This document shows, in pieces, positions 42,370-51,700 of a DNA stretch of 52,523 nt. The position numbers and the translations under genes are program-made. The stretch is taken from positions 1-52,523 of IMG/VR virus record IMGVR_UViG_3300047560_002701; one strand, written 5' to 3'. The notes under the pieces are model-generated. The model had not been told where the DNA came from, ran no database searches, and saw only the letters and a list, made by a program, of their open reading frames with translations. Numbering within the stretch: position 1 is the stretch's first letter; every line of letters begins with the position of its first letter. The stretch is from a virus.

Positions 42370-42969
42370 ATGGATTGTAATGAAATGGAAGGTGAAGATT
42401 TTATCAGAGTATACGACAAAGTTGTTAGCAGACAATTTTGTAGAGGAATAATAGATTATTTTGATTGGTGCAAACAGAATCAAAAAACCTGGTGTAGAGA
42501 TGATCCTGCCTTAATTAAAAAAGATGAATCTGTTAAGGTGAATCCAAGTTGTTTTGATGAAATATCTTTTGCAGAAGAACACCTTTCTGGATATATTGAA
42601 GAATTTAATAATGTATTTTGGAATGAATGTTATCCATCATATGTAGAAGAATTTGATGTGATAAGGGATATGGGAAACCACAGCATTTTCACCTACAAAA
42701 TACAAAAAACAAAACCATCAGAGGGATATCATATATGGCATTGTGAAGGTGATAGTAGACTGAGATCAACAAGAATATTTGCTTATATACTATTTCTCAA
42801 TGACGTTCCGTCTGGCGGAGAAACCGAATTTCTTTATCAAAGAAAACGTGTTGATCCCGCAGAAGGCAGATTGGTTATTTTTCCTGCAGCATACACACAT
42901 ACACATAGAGGCAATCCACCATTAAGGGGAACTAAATACATCATGACAGGTTGGGTAGAATTTGCATAA
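42370..42969 (+). CDS. 2OG-Fe(II) oxygenase-like protein with HxE (4 of 4)
   Basis: I choose ATG 42370 (199 aa), two bases after the previous stop. The protein has the core of a phage dioxygenase group: EGYHIWHCEGDS, FAYILFLNDVPSGGETEF, LVIFPAAYTHTHRGNPPL and KYIMTGWVEF. The iron motif reads His124-Cys-Glu126, HxE instead of the usual HxD. I remember similar WHxE forms in other phages, so it is a family trait and not decay. Distal His177 or His179 and Lys189 could complete the site. Confidence 0.75.
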   Translation: MDCNEMEGEDFIRVYDKVVSRQFCRGIIDYFDWCKQNQKTWCRDDPALIKKDESVKVNPSCFDEISFAEEHLSGYIEEFNNVFWNECYPSYVEEFDVIRDMGNHSIFTYKIQKTKPSEGYHIWHCEGDSRLRSTRIFAYILFLNDVPSGGETEFLYQRKRVDPAEGRLVIFPAAYTHTHRGNPPLRGTKYIMTGWVEFA

Positions 42970-42992
42970 TACTTCCGACACATACAAAGTTG

Positions 42993-43007
42993 TCTCTGTT
43001 ATAAATA
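42993..43007 (+). promoter_or_regulatory. Late-type promoter element, copy 2
   Basis: TCTCTGTTATAAATA contains an exact T4 late box, TATAAATA, at 43000-43007. It lies in the 69-base gap before ATG 43039. The upstream TCTCTGT is shared with the element at 39973-39987. Confidence 0.65.
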
Positions 43008-43038
43008 GTATACGAACACATTATAAAGAGATACTAAA

Positions 43039-43383
43039 ATGGCCGCAGGTTATCAAGACTTATTCATAGAACAAGGAACAACATTTAGTACAGAAATAAA
43101 TTTAGATGACTCATACGGAACTCCATATGACTTAACCAATTTTTCTGTAAAGTCTCAAGCAAAGAAGTCATATTATACAAACACGATTTCTTTAGAATTC
43201 GACGCATCAATAATAAATCCCGCAGCAGGAACAATAAGTATTTCCGCCGATGCACACACAACAGCAAATATCGCACCGGGAAAAATGGTATATGATGTAA
43301 TCATTACGGAATTGGACACAGGCACAGTCACTCGGGTGTTGGAAGGACAAATTTTCTTATCACCATCAGTAACAAGTTATTAA
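43039..43383 (+). CDS. Small beta-sandwich baseplate/fibre protein
   Basis: A 114-residue protein: DLFIEQGTTFSTEINLDD, GTPYDLTNFSVKSQAKKSY, GKMVYDVIITELDTG and VLEGQIFLSPSVTSY. The DLFIEQG...D..G.P.DL pattern is like the N-terminal domains of phage baseplate upper proteins (BppU-type) in many marine phages. It probably forms an adaptor between baseplate and fibres. It is the first gene after the late promoter at 42993. Confidence 0.65.
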   Translation: MAAGYQDLFIEQGTTFSTEINLDDSYGTPYDLTNFSVKSQAKKSYYTNTISLEFDASIINPAAGTISISADAHTTANIAPGKMVYDVIITELDTGTVTRVLEGQIFLSPSVTSY

Positions 43384-43384
43384 A

Positions 43385-43693
43385 ATGTCTATTAATGTCA
43401 GAATAAATCGTCCTTCTCCGGTTAGAATACAAGGCACCACAACCTTTGTGGGTTCCGCTAGTGTGCAAGTAAGATTTGAAGAAATAAAAAGTATAGCAAA
43501 CTCCGCAGTTATACTTGCTCAGGCCGCGTTCGATACAGCAAATACAAAATACAGTTCATCCGGAGGACACATTTATGGAGATGTTATTGTAGATAATGAT
43601 TTAATTGTAGATAATGATATATTGGTTAGAAATGGCATTTACGCCAACACAGTATACTTGCCGGCGCAAACTATTGACGCAGGATCTTTTTAA
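43385..43693 (+). CDS. Small fibre-associated protein
   Basis: A 102-residue protein. The N-terminal part is beta-like (VRINRPSPVRIQGTTTF), a helix follows (ANSAVILAQAAFDTANTKY), and the C terminus has short repeats (VIVDNDLIVDNDILVRNG). The ending AGSF resembles DGGTF and DGGSF, the ends of the neighbouring 635- and 235-residue fibre-cluster proteins. A shared C-terminal signal is possible. It sits one base after the preceding gene. Confidence 0.6.
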   Translation: MSINVRINRPSPVRIQGTTTFVGSASVQVRFEEIKSIANSAVILAQAAFDTANTKYSSSGGHIYGDVIVDNDLIVDNDILVRNGIYANTVYLPAQTIDAGSF

Positions 43694-43699
43694 TAAATA
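43692..43699 (+). promoter_or_regulatory. Possible late promoter box before fibre 2
   Basis: AATAAATA at 43692-43699 resembles the T4 late box and lies 32 bases before ATG 43732 in an AT-only stretch. It is weaker evidence than the boxes at 39973 and 42993, because similar AT strings occur by chance. Confidence 0.35.
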
Positions 43700-43731
43700 A
43701 TAAAATATAAATTATAACACAGGACAAAAAA

Positions 43732-45639
43732 ATGGCAATTAGCAACACTAATATTTTAATCAAACGTTCCGGCACAACATCAAGTCCAACAAGTTTGAAA
43801 TCGGGTGAACTTGCGTATTCATATGTTTCAAACACATTATTCTTTGGTACTACCGAAGGAAACGGCGTAGTTAATGTTGGCGGACAATACTACACATCTA
43901 CAGTAGACAATGCAACAAGTGCAAATACTGCATCAACTTTAGTTAAACGCAACACAAATGGTGCGTTCTACGGAAGATTATATGGACTTGCTAATTCTGC
44001 CATTATATTAAACACGGCAAGAGACTTTAGTATTTCTGGTGGTGATATTACTGCCAGTGCTCAAAGTTTTGATGGTTCCGGAAATGTCGTATTAAATGCA
44101 TCATTAAATAATATTTCCGGACTAACATCCGGTCAATATGGTAGTGCAACCGCAGTTCCAGTAATTTCAGTCGCTGCTAATGGTAGAATAACCTCTATAA
44201 GCACTAGTGCAATTTCAACATCTATTAATATTTTAGGAGATAGTGGTGGATCACAAACTGTAGCTGGCGGAAATACTATTACTTTTGATGGTACAACCGG
44301 TATAACAACTACTACTTCAGAAAATAAAGTAACATTTGCCGTTGATAATACAATACTGAGATCAAATACCGCTGGTGGTACACAAGTAATTGATACTAAT
44401 ATATCAATATCAAAAGATTTAAGTGTTACTGGCAACTTAACCGTATTAGGTAATACCACAACAATTAACGTCAACGATTATGTCGTTGAAGATCCTATGA
44501 TCTATCTGGCAGGTAATAATTATACTTCAGATATTGTTAATATTGGTTTTGCAGGAAACTATTATGATGGTTCCGTAGAAAGACACACAGGTTTCTATAG
44601 AGCACATGATAATAAAAAATATTATCTGTTCGATAATTATATTCCAGAACTGAGTGGAAATAACCAAGTAGATAGAGCAAACACCAGTTTTAGGGTTGCT
44701 ACACTTACTGCAAATATCGATGGAAGTTATATCACCAACTCAACAATCAGTTCATCATCAATCGAGAACTCTAATTTTACTGGAGGAACGATTGGGCAAC
44801 TTTTCAATGACCTCTCCGTAACAGATGGTGGTACTGGTGCATCATCATTCAACGCTGGTCAAATCATCGTTGGTAATGGTTCAGGTGCATTACAACAAAT
44901 TGCAAACGTAACTACTTCGGTTACAGGTTCTCTTGGTACTACAAAGACAATCACATCTTTAACTACAGATGCGTGGGGCAGACTAACTGCATATACTGCA
45001 TCAGATATATCTGGTCTTACTGTTGCTCAGGGTGGTACAGGAGCATCCACATTCTCTTCTGGTCAATTGATTGTTGGTAACGGTACAGGTGCATTACAAG
45101 CACTTGCGAATACAGGAACATCAGGCACTTATGGTTCCACTTCCCAAGTTCCAGTTATTACCACAGATGCATACGGCAGAGTTTCTAGTGTTACTAACAC
45201 ATCTATTGCAATTAGTGCATCTGCAATTACATCTGGAACTCTTGCGGTAGCTCGTGGTGGTACAAACAATAATACCTTCGACAACAATACACTAACATAT
45301 TTCAATGGAAGTGCAATTGTTTCATTGGCAAATGTATCATATTCGGTAACAGGAAGCGCAAGTGCCAACAGCACTTTAACTGGATTGACAGTAGACAATT
45401 TTGGCAGAACCAGCGCAGCAACATTTTCTGCAATTTCTGGTCTTACTGTTCCACAAGGCGGTACTGGAATAGCTTCAGCCACAACAAACGGCATCATCTT
45501 CGGAAACGGAACCGGTGCTTTTGGTGTTACTGCTCTGGCTGGTTCCGGATCAGACCAAACTTGGTCTAACCAAATTCTTACTGTTACCAATGCTGGTGTG
45601 CCTGTTTGGGCTTCTGCTATGGACGGGGGCACTTTCTAA
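43732..45639 (+). CDS. Tail fibre protein 2
   Basis: A 635-residue fibre protein. The N terminus (NTNILIKRSGTTSSPTSLKS, GELAYSYVSNTLFFG) is a fibre head I have seen in marine phages. The body contains repeated fibre units GLTVAQGGTGASTFSSGQLI and VGNGTGALQ at about residues 365-460 and again near 575-600, separated by YGSTSQVPVITTDAYGRVSS. It ends in MDGGTF. These repeats fit trimeric beta-structured fibre shafts. Confidence 0.75.
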   Translation: MAISNTNILIKRSGTTSSPTSLKSGELAYSYVSNTLFFGTTEGNGVVNVGGQYYTSTVDNATSANTASTLVKRNTNGAFYGRLYGLANSAIILNTARDFSISGGDITASAQSFDGSGNVVLNASLNNISGLTSGQYGSATAVPVISVAANGRITSISTSAISTSINILGDSGGSQTVAGGNTITFDGTTGITTTTSENKVTFAVDNTILRSNTAGGTQVIDTNISISKDLSVTGNLTVLGNTTTINVNDYVVEDPMIYLAGNNYTSDIVNIGFAGNYYDGSVERHTGFYRAHDNKKYYLFDNYIPELSGNNQVDRANTSFRVATLTANIDGSYITNSTISSSSIENSNFTGGTIGQLFNDLSVTDGGTGASSFNAGQIIVGNGSGALQQIANVTTSVTGSLGTTKTITSLTTDAWGRLTAYTASDISGLTVAQGGTGASTFSSGQLIVGNGTGALQALANTGTSGTYGSTSQVPVITTDAYGRVSSVTNTSIAISASAITSGTLAVARGGTNNNTFDNNTLTYFNGSAIVSLANVSYSVTGSASANSTLTGLTVDNFGRTSAATFSAISGLTVPQGGTGIASATTNGIIFGNGTGAFGVTALAGSGSDQTWSNQILTVTNAGVPVWASAMDGGTF

Positions 45640-45674
45640 CATCTGACTATATAATTGTTTAACAGGAGTTTGTT

Positions 45675-46382
45675 ATGAACAATGAAAACTATTTAAATTA
45701 TTACATTGAAACAATGACCAGTACTTTGACTGATGTTATTGTTAGGAATGTCTCTCTTCAGGCAACCAATAAATTGCATGAGGACACAATCAAGGAATAT
45801 GAAAAAACAGTTGAGGCACTTGACGCAGAGATTGGTAAAATAAACCAATCAGGTAGCAATCAAGTGCAACAACTGGAATCCGAAATTTCCAGCAAGGATG
45901 AAAAGTTAAATACTTTAGAATCTGAAATTTCTAGTAAGAATCAAAAGTTAAATACTTTAGAATCTGAAATTTCTAGTAAGAATCAAAAGTTAAATACTTT
46001 AGAATCCGAAATTTCCAGCAAGGATGAAAAGTTAAATACTTTAGAATCTGAAATTTCTAACCTACACCATGAATTGAATAATTTAAGAAATATGAGACAA
46101 CAGTATGAGAATTCAAAATCTCAACTTGAACATATTGATACTTTTCGAAATGAACTGGACAAAGCTAGAAAAGAACTTGATGTATTGAAAGATGAAAATG
46201 AGAATTTAAAATCTCAACTTGAACATATTGATACTTTTCGAAATGAACTGGACAAAGCTAGAAAAGAACTTGGTGTATTGAAAGAGGAAAATGATTATTT
46301 AAAATTAACTCCTGCCAAAAGAAAAAAATACGACGAAGAAAAATCAAAATTGTCAATTATCGAAGATGGTGGAAGTTTCTAA
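45675..46382 (+). CDS. Long coiled-coil protein with internal repeats
   Basis: A 235-residue protein preceded by a strong ACAGGAG ribosome site. After a 55-residue helical head it holds four and a part copies of a 14-residue repeat (LESEISSKDEKLNT, about 68-128), then two copies of a 31-residue repeat (KSQLEHIDTFRNELDKARKE...). The whole protein should be a long coiled coil. It ends IEDGGSF. Similar proteins lie in fibre clusters of marine T4-like phages and may stiffen or assemble fibres. Confidence 0.7.
   Translation: MNNENYLNYYIETMTSTLTDVIVRNVSLQATNKLHEDTIKEYEKTVEALDAEIGKINQSGSNQVQQLESEISSKDEKLNTLESEISSKNQKLNTLESEISSKNQKLNTLESEISSKDEKLNTLESEISNLHHELNNLRNMRQQYENSKSQLEHIDTFRNELDKARKELDVLKDENENLKSQLEHIDTFRNELDKARKELGVLKEENDYLKLTPAKRKKYDEEKSKLSIIEDGGSF
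45876..46058 (+). repeat. 42-bp tandem repeat, 4.4 copies
   Basis: Units start at 45876, 45918, 45960, 46002 and 46044 (last one partial). The outer units share the spelling GAATCCGAAATTTCCAGCAA and the inner ones the spelling GAATCTGAAATTTCTAGTAA, so recent duplication of a two-unit block is likely. The unit equals 14 codons, two heptads, and keeps the coiled-coil phase. Confidence 0.9.
46118..46303 (+). repeat. 93-bp tandem duplication
   Basis: Two nearly identical copies (46118-46210 and 46211-46303) code for 31 residues each. They differ at only a few bases towards the 3' end (for example GATGTATTG against GGTGTATTG). The high identity points to a recent duplication. Confidence 0.88.
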
Positions 46383-46385
46383 ACA

Positions 46386-48671
46386 ATGACTGTAGCAAAT
46401 ACCACAATACAAATAAAAAAATCACTAGTCAGTGGTGTCACACCATCATCTTTGGCGAATGGTGAAATAGCCATTAACCAAGCAGATGGTAAATTATTTT
46501 ATTCTAATCCAACTGGTGGTATTTCCTACATTAAAAATTCACAGTCATTTTCAACAATAAATGCAGATGGCTCACTAATTCTAGCGGGATCGCCATCTGA
46601 TATACTATCTTTTGCGAATGGTCAAGGAATAGTTGTCAGTGGTAATACCTCATCAAAAGTTATATCCTATGCAATTGATTCATCTGTTGTAACTTTATCT
46701 GGATCACAAACTTTAACTGATAAAACATTTGCAAGTAGTAGTTATGGAACATATCCTATAAGAGTAAAGGATATCATCGAAAATGATGTATTTAAAATTT
46801 ATGATTCTGGTGGTGGTGTTGTTTCCACGTGGTTAACTGCAACATATCTCTACTTCAATAACCTGAAATGGCCAAATGTTGATGGAACAAACGGCCAAGT
46901 ATTAACTACTAATGGTTCTGGAACTTTATCTTGGTCAACAATTGGGTCTGGTTCTGGATTCGTAACAACATCCGGCACAGAAACACTAACCAATAAGACT
47001 CTAACTGATTCTAGTACCTATTTCCAAGACGAATCAGACAATTCAAAGAAACTACAATTTCAGTTATCAGGTATCAGCACTGCAACAACTAGAACATTAA
47101 CGATACCAAATGTTAATGGTACTATCATAACAACAGGTGATAGTGGTACAGTTACTAATACTATGTTATCCGGATCAATTGCTAACGCTAAATTAGCCAA
47201 TTCAACCATTTCCGGGGTATCATTAGGAAGTAACCTAAACACATTGACTATTGGTACTGGATTAAGTGGTACTAGTTATAATGGATCTAGTGCTGTAACA
47301 ATAGCTATTGATTCATCTGTTGCAACATTAACTGGTTCACAAACATTATCTAATAAGACGTTAAGTTCTCCAATTGTAACAGGTAATATAAATGGAGATG
47401 TTTCTTCAACGGGATTACTTAAAAGTTTAAACTCTGTAGGAGATGAAGGTGGTGAAATCGTACTGGCTATACCACAAACAAATACAACAATTGCCAATAA
47501 TGTAGTTATCGATATTTATCAGAATAAACTTCGATTCTTCGAACAAGGTGGGTCGGCCCGTGGTTTTTATGTTGATATAACATCCGGTTCGGGTGGTGCA
47601 TCAACAAATTTAGCAGGCAGTAGTGGAGATGTTACCTTATCTGGAACACAAACATTAACCAATAAAACTCTAACTGATTCTAGTACCTATTTCCAAGACG
47701 AGACTGATAACACCAAAAAATTACAATTTCAGTTATCAGGAATTAGTACTTCCACCACAAGAACATTAACAATACCAAATGTTAATGGTACTATCATAAC
47801 AACAGGTGATAGTGGTACAGTTACTAGTACAATGATTAACAGAACAAATCTAGATGCAGATTTGTTAGATGGTCAACATGGAAGTTATTATTCTCCGTTA
47901 AGTTATACACAATCGGCATTCGATAAATCAAATACTGTTACTAATATAGCACAAGGTGCATACGATACAGCTAATGGAATTATAAGTTTACAATCTGGAA
48001 TCAACAGTACTCAAAATACTAATATCACTACTGCTACTAATCTAGCACAAGGTGCATATAATCAAGCAAATACTGATTATACAACAATATCATTAACATC
48101 TGGAACTTATGGCAATACCGCATATATTCCATCAATAACCGTTGCATCTAATGGTAGAATTTCATCAGTTAGTTCACAACAGATTAATCTATCAACTTTG
48201 ACAATCGGTACTGGTCTTTCTGGAACAAGTTATAACGGATCAGGTGATGTTACTATTGCTATTGATTCCACAGTAGCAACATTAACTGGAACACAAACAT
48301 TATCTAATAAAACACTAAAACCATATAACGTTATATCTTCCGCAGGTTCATCCATTAGTTATGAAGGCGGTGAACAATATACTTACGGAAGTACTTCTCC
48401 AACTAGTGTTTTTTCTTATAGTGCATCAACTTATCGTTCATCAAAATTAATAGTACAAATAACACAAGGTACAAATTATCAAGTTTCTGAAATTATGATT
48501 ATACATAACGGCACTACTACCACGATGACAGAATATGGTGTTATGTCTACTAATGGATCTTTAGGAACATTTACCTCAGATATAAGTGGTGGTAATGTTA
48601 GACTATTATTGACACTAGGATCAGCAACATCATCTACAGTAAAAACTTCATATACACTTATAGTATCATAA
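46386..48671 (+). CDS. Tail fibre protein 3
   Basis: A 761-residue fibre protein. The head is TVANTTIQIKKSLVSGVTPS, then SLANGEIAINQADGKLFYSN. The shaft has repeated cassettes NKTLTDSSTYFQDE, LQFQLSGIST, RTLTIPNVNGTIITTGDSG at about residues 205-260 and 428-480, and TIGTGLSGTSYNGS units at about 289 and 610. The C-terminal domain (VFSYSASTYRSSKLIVQI, MIIHNGTTTTMTEYG) is a separate beta domain, probably receptor-binding. The cassettes are shared at DNA level with the next gene. Confidence 0.75.
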   Translation: MTVANTTIQIKKSLVSGVTPSSLANGEIAINQADGKLFYSNPTGGISYIKNSQSFSTINADGSLILAGSPSDILSFANGQGIVVSGNTSSKVISYAIDSSVVTLSGSQTLTDKTFASSSYGTYPIRVKDIIENDVFKIYDSGGGVVSTWLTATYLYFNNLKWPNVDGTNGQVLTTNGSGTLSWSTIGSGSGFVTTSGTETLTNKTLTDSSTYFQDESDNSKKLQFQLSGISTATTRTLTIPNVNGTIITTGDSGTVTNTMLSGSIANAKLANSTISGVSLGSNLNTLTIGTGLSGTSYNGSSAVTIAIDSSVATLTGSQTLSNKTLSSPIVTGNINGDVSSTGLLKSLNSVGDEGGEIVLAIPQTNTTIANNVVIDIYQNKLRFFEQGGSARGFYVDITSGSGGASTNLAGSSGDVTLSGTQTLTNKTLTDSSTYFQDETDNTKKLQFQLSGISTSTTRTLTIPNVNGTIITTGDSGTVTSTMINRTNLDADLLDGQHGSYYSPLSYTQSAFDKSNTVTNIAQGAYDTANGIISLQSGINSTQNTNITTATNLAQGAYNQANTDYTTISLTSGTYGNTAYIPSITVASNGRISSVSSQQINLSTLTIGTGLSGTSYNGSGDVTIAIDSTVATLTGTQTLSNKTLKPYNVISSAGSSISYEGGEQYTYGSTSPTSVFSYSASTYRSSKLIVQITQGTNYQVSEIMIIHNGTTTTMTEYGVMSTNGSLGTFTSDISGGNVRLLLTLGSATSSTVKTSYTLIVS
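47253..47335 (+). repeat. 83-bp cassette identical to 49136-49218
   Basis: From GGTACTGGATTAAGTGGTAC to the final ACTGG, the 83 bases at 47253-47335 are identical to 49136-49218 in the next fibre gene. A second shared block (CTCTAACTGATTCTAGTACC and onward, at about 46998, 47668 and 48880) occurs three times across the two genes. Confidence 0.88.
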
Positions 48672-48703
48672 TCATTTTTAACGCTCGCGGATAGGGAAAC
48701 GAG

Positions 48704-51700
48704 ATGGCAAACGAATTTATCGTAAAAAATGGTGCAATTGCACCAAATATACAATTAACCGGATCATCATCTGGTTCAACAACTATTGTTGCAGACGGCA
48801 CCGCATCAGGAACTTTAACTCTTCCCTCCACTACTGATACTTTAGTTGGCAGAACAACCACAGATACATTAACCAATAAAACTCTAACTGATTCTAGTAC
48901 CTATTTCCAAGACGAGACAGATAACACCAAAAAATTACAATTTCAGTTATCAGGTATCAGCACTGCAACAACTAGAACATTAACGATTCCAGATGTAAGT
49001 GGTACTATCGTTACTACTGGTGATACTGGTACTGTTACCAATACAATGTTAGCTGGATCAATTGCTAATGCTAAATTAATCAATTCAACTATTTCTGGTG
49101 TCTCACTCGGAAGCAATTTAAACACATTAACAATCGGTACTGGATTAAGTGGTACTAGTTATAATGGATCTAGTGCTGTAACAATAGCTATTGATTCATC
49201 TGTTGCAACATTAACTGGCACACAAACTTTAACTAATAAGACATTAACTACTCCTACCATAAGTGGATTAACTTGGCCTGCCGGTACTGGAACAAATGGT
49301 CAGGTATTAACTACTAACGGAAGTAATGCATTATCGTGGTCTACTGTTTCATCTGGTGGTTCAAGTGCTTTCAATGTATGTAGCTCAAATAATATTGTAA
49401 GTTGTATTAGTGGTAATGGTGGTTACGGTTCTTATAATTTCTTCGCGGGAAAATGTGCTGGACAATCCAATACAACCGGAAGTTGCAATAACTTCTTTGG
49501 CAAGTATGCTGGTTGTTCCAATACAACCGGTTCTTATAACAACTTCTTAGGTAGTAGTGCTGGTCGAAATAATACAACCGGTTCTAATAACAACTTCATT
49601 GGTAATAGTGCAGGTTCTTCTAATATATCGGGAATTCATAATACGTTCATTGGTAATCAGGCGGGTTATTCTAATACATCCGGCAATTATAACTTCTTCT
49701 TAGGTAAGAGTGCTGGTTATTGTAATATCAATGGTTATTATAATATCTTTATAGGATCGTATACTGGTTGTAAGAATACTACCGGATATGGTAACAACTT
49801 TATCGGTAGTTTATCTGGCAGAAATAATATAGCTGGTAATTATAACAACTTCTTTGGTATTAGTGCTGGTTATTGCAACACCTATGGTTCATATAACAAC
49901 TTTTTTGGGTATAATTCGGGTCGAAGAAATGATGGCGGTCGTTATAACAACTTCTTAGGTAAGAGTGCTGGTTATTCAAATTATTGCGGGCATTGCAATA
50001 ACTTCTTCGGTGCTTTTGCTGGTTGTAATAATTATCTCGGCAGTAACAATAACTTCTTCGGTACTTCTGCTGGTTTTTGTAATACCAATGGTTATTATAA
50101 CAACTTCATTGGATCATGTGCTGGTTATTATAATACAACCGGTTCTAATAACAACTTCTTTGGTTTGTGGGCTGGTAACAAGAATACAACTGGTTATGAG
50201 AACAACTTCTTCGGATCATACGCTGGTTATTGCAATACAACTGGTTATATGAACAACTTCATTGGTAAAAAAGCTGGTTACAAGAATACAACTGGGTACG
50301 GTAATAATTTCATAGGTGCATATGCTGGTCAGTGCAATACATCTGGTTATTATAACAACTTCATTGGGTATACTGCTGGTTGTTCCAATACATACGGTAC
50401 AAATAACAACTTCATCGGTAAGGGTGCCGGGTTGTTCAATACAACTGGTTCTCAGAACAACTTCATTGGTTCGAATGCTGGTTTTAGTAATACAACTGGT
50501 TCAAATAACAACTTCTTAGGTACTCAGGCTGGTTTTTCCAATACATCCGGTATTAATAACAACTTTTTTGGTTTTTGTGCCGGTCGATTTAATACAACCG
50601 GTAATTATAACAACTTCTTTGGTTTTTGTGCTGGATATTGTAATACAACCGGTTCTCATAACAACTTCATTGGTTCGAATGCAGGTAGGTGTAATACAAC
50701 CGGTTCTAATAACAACTTCTTTGGTAAATTGACTGGTCTAAGTAATACAACCGGTACTAATAACAACTTCATTGGTAGTTATGCTGGATATTGTAATACA
50801 ACCGGTGCAAATAACAACTTCTTTGGTTGTAATGCTGGACGTACATCTGTTAGTGGCAACCATAACACCTTTATCGGTCTTCAGGCTGGATATTGTAATA
50901 AATCTGGTCATGGTAATAATTTCTTTGGGTATAATGCTGGTTATTATAATACCACAGGATATAGTAACGTCTTCATTGGTTATTCTGCTGGTATGAAAAA
51001 TACAACTGGTTATTATAATAATTTTATCGGTCCATACTCTGGTAGATATTCTACTACCGCAACCAACAACAACTTCATTGGTCCGAACACAGGTAAGTGT
51101 AATACAACCGGAAGTTGCAATAACTTCTTTGGCAAGTATGCTGGTTGTTTGAATACAACTGGAAATAATAACAACTTCTTTGGTGCATATGCCGGATATT
51201 GTAATACAACCGGTTATAGTAACGTCTTCATTGGTAAACAGGCTGGTAAATTTAATTCAGCTGGTTATTGTAACAACTTCTTTGGTGCATATGCTGGATG
51301 TTGTATAACAACTGGAATTAACAATACTATTATTGGTGGGTATTTTGGATCAACAGGCTTATCTAATACTATCTTCCTTAAAGCAGGATCAAACTGTTTA
51401 CAAGTAACTGGTTCAGGCACATTCTCAATTAATGGTTCATCACCAGTATTAGCCGGAGTCAGAGAAAAAATTACAGTATCCGCTACAGCAGCTACAGGTA
51501 CAATAAATCTAGATGCTTCTACTCAAAGTATTTTATATTACACTACTGCATCAACTGCAAACTGGACATTAAATGTTAGAGGTTCATCTACAGTAACATT
51601 AAATTCACTTATGGCCACAGGTGAAAGTATGGTGGTTGTGTTTAGGGCAACAAATACTACAGCATACTATTGCACTTCATTTACTATCGATGGAGTTGCA

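Noticed and set aside
49418-51355. Regular 51-bp repeats as a CRISPR array
   Set aside because: The repeats are in frame, vary in sequence, encode a 17-residue unit and have no constant repeat with unique spacers.
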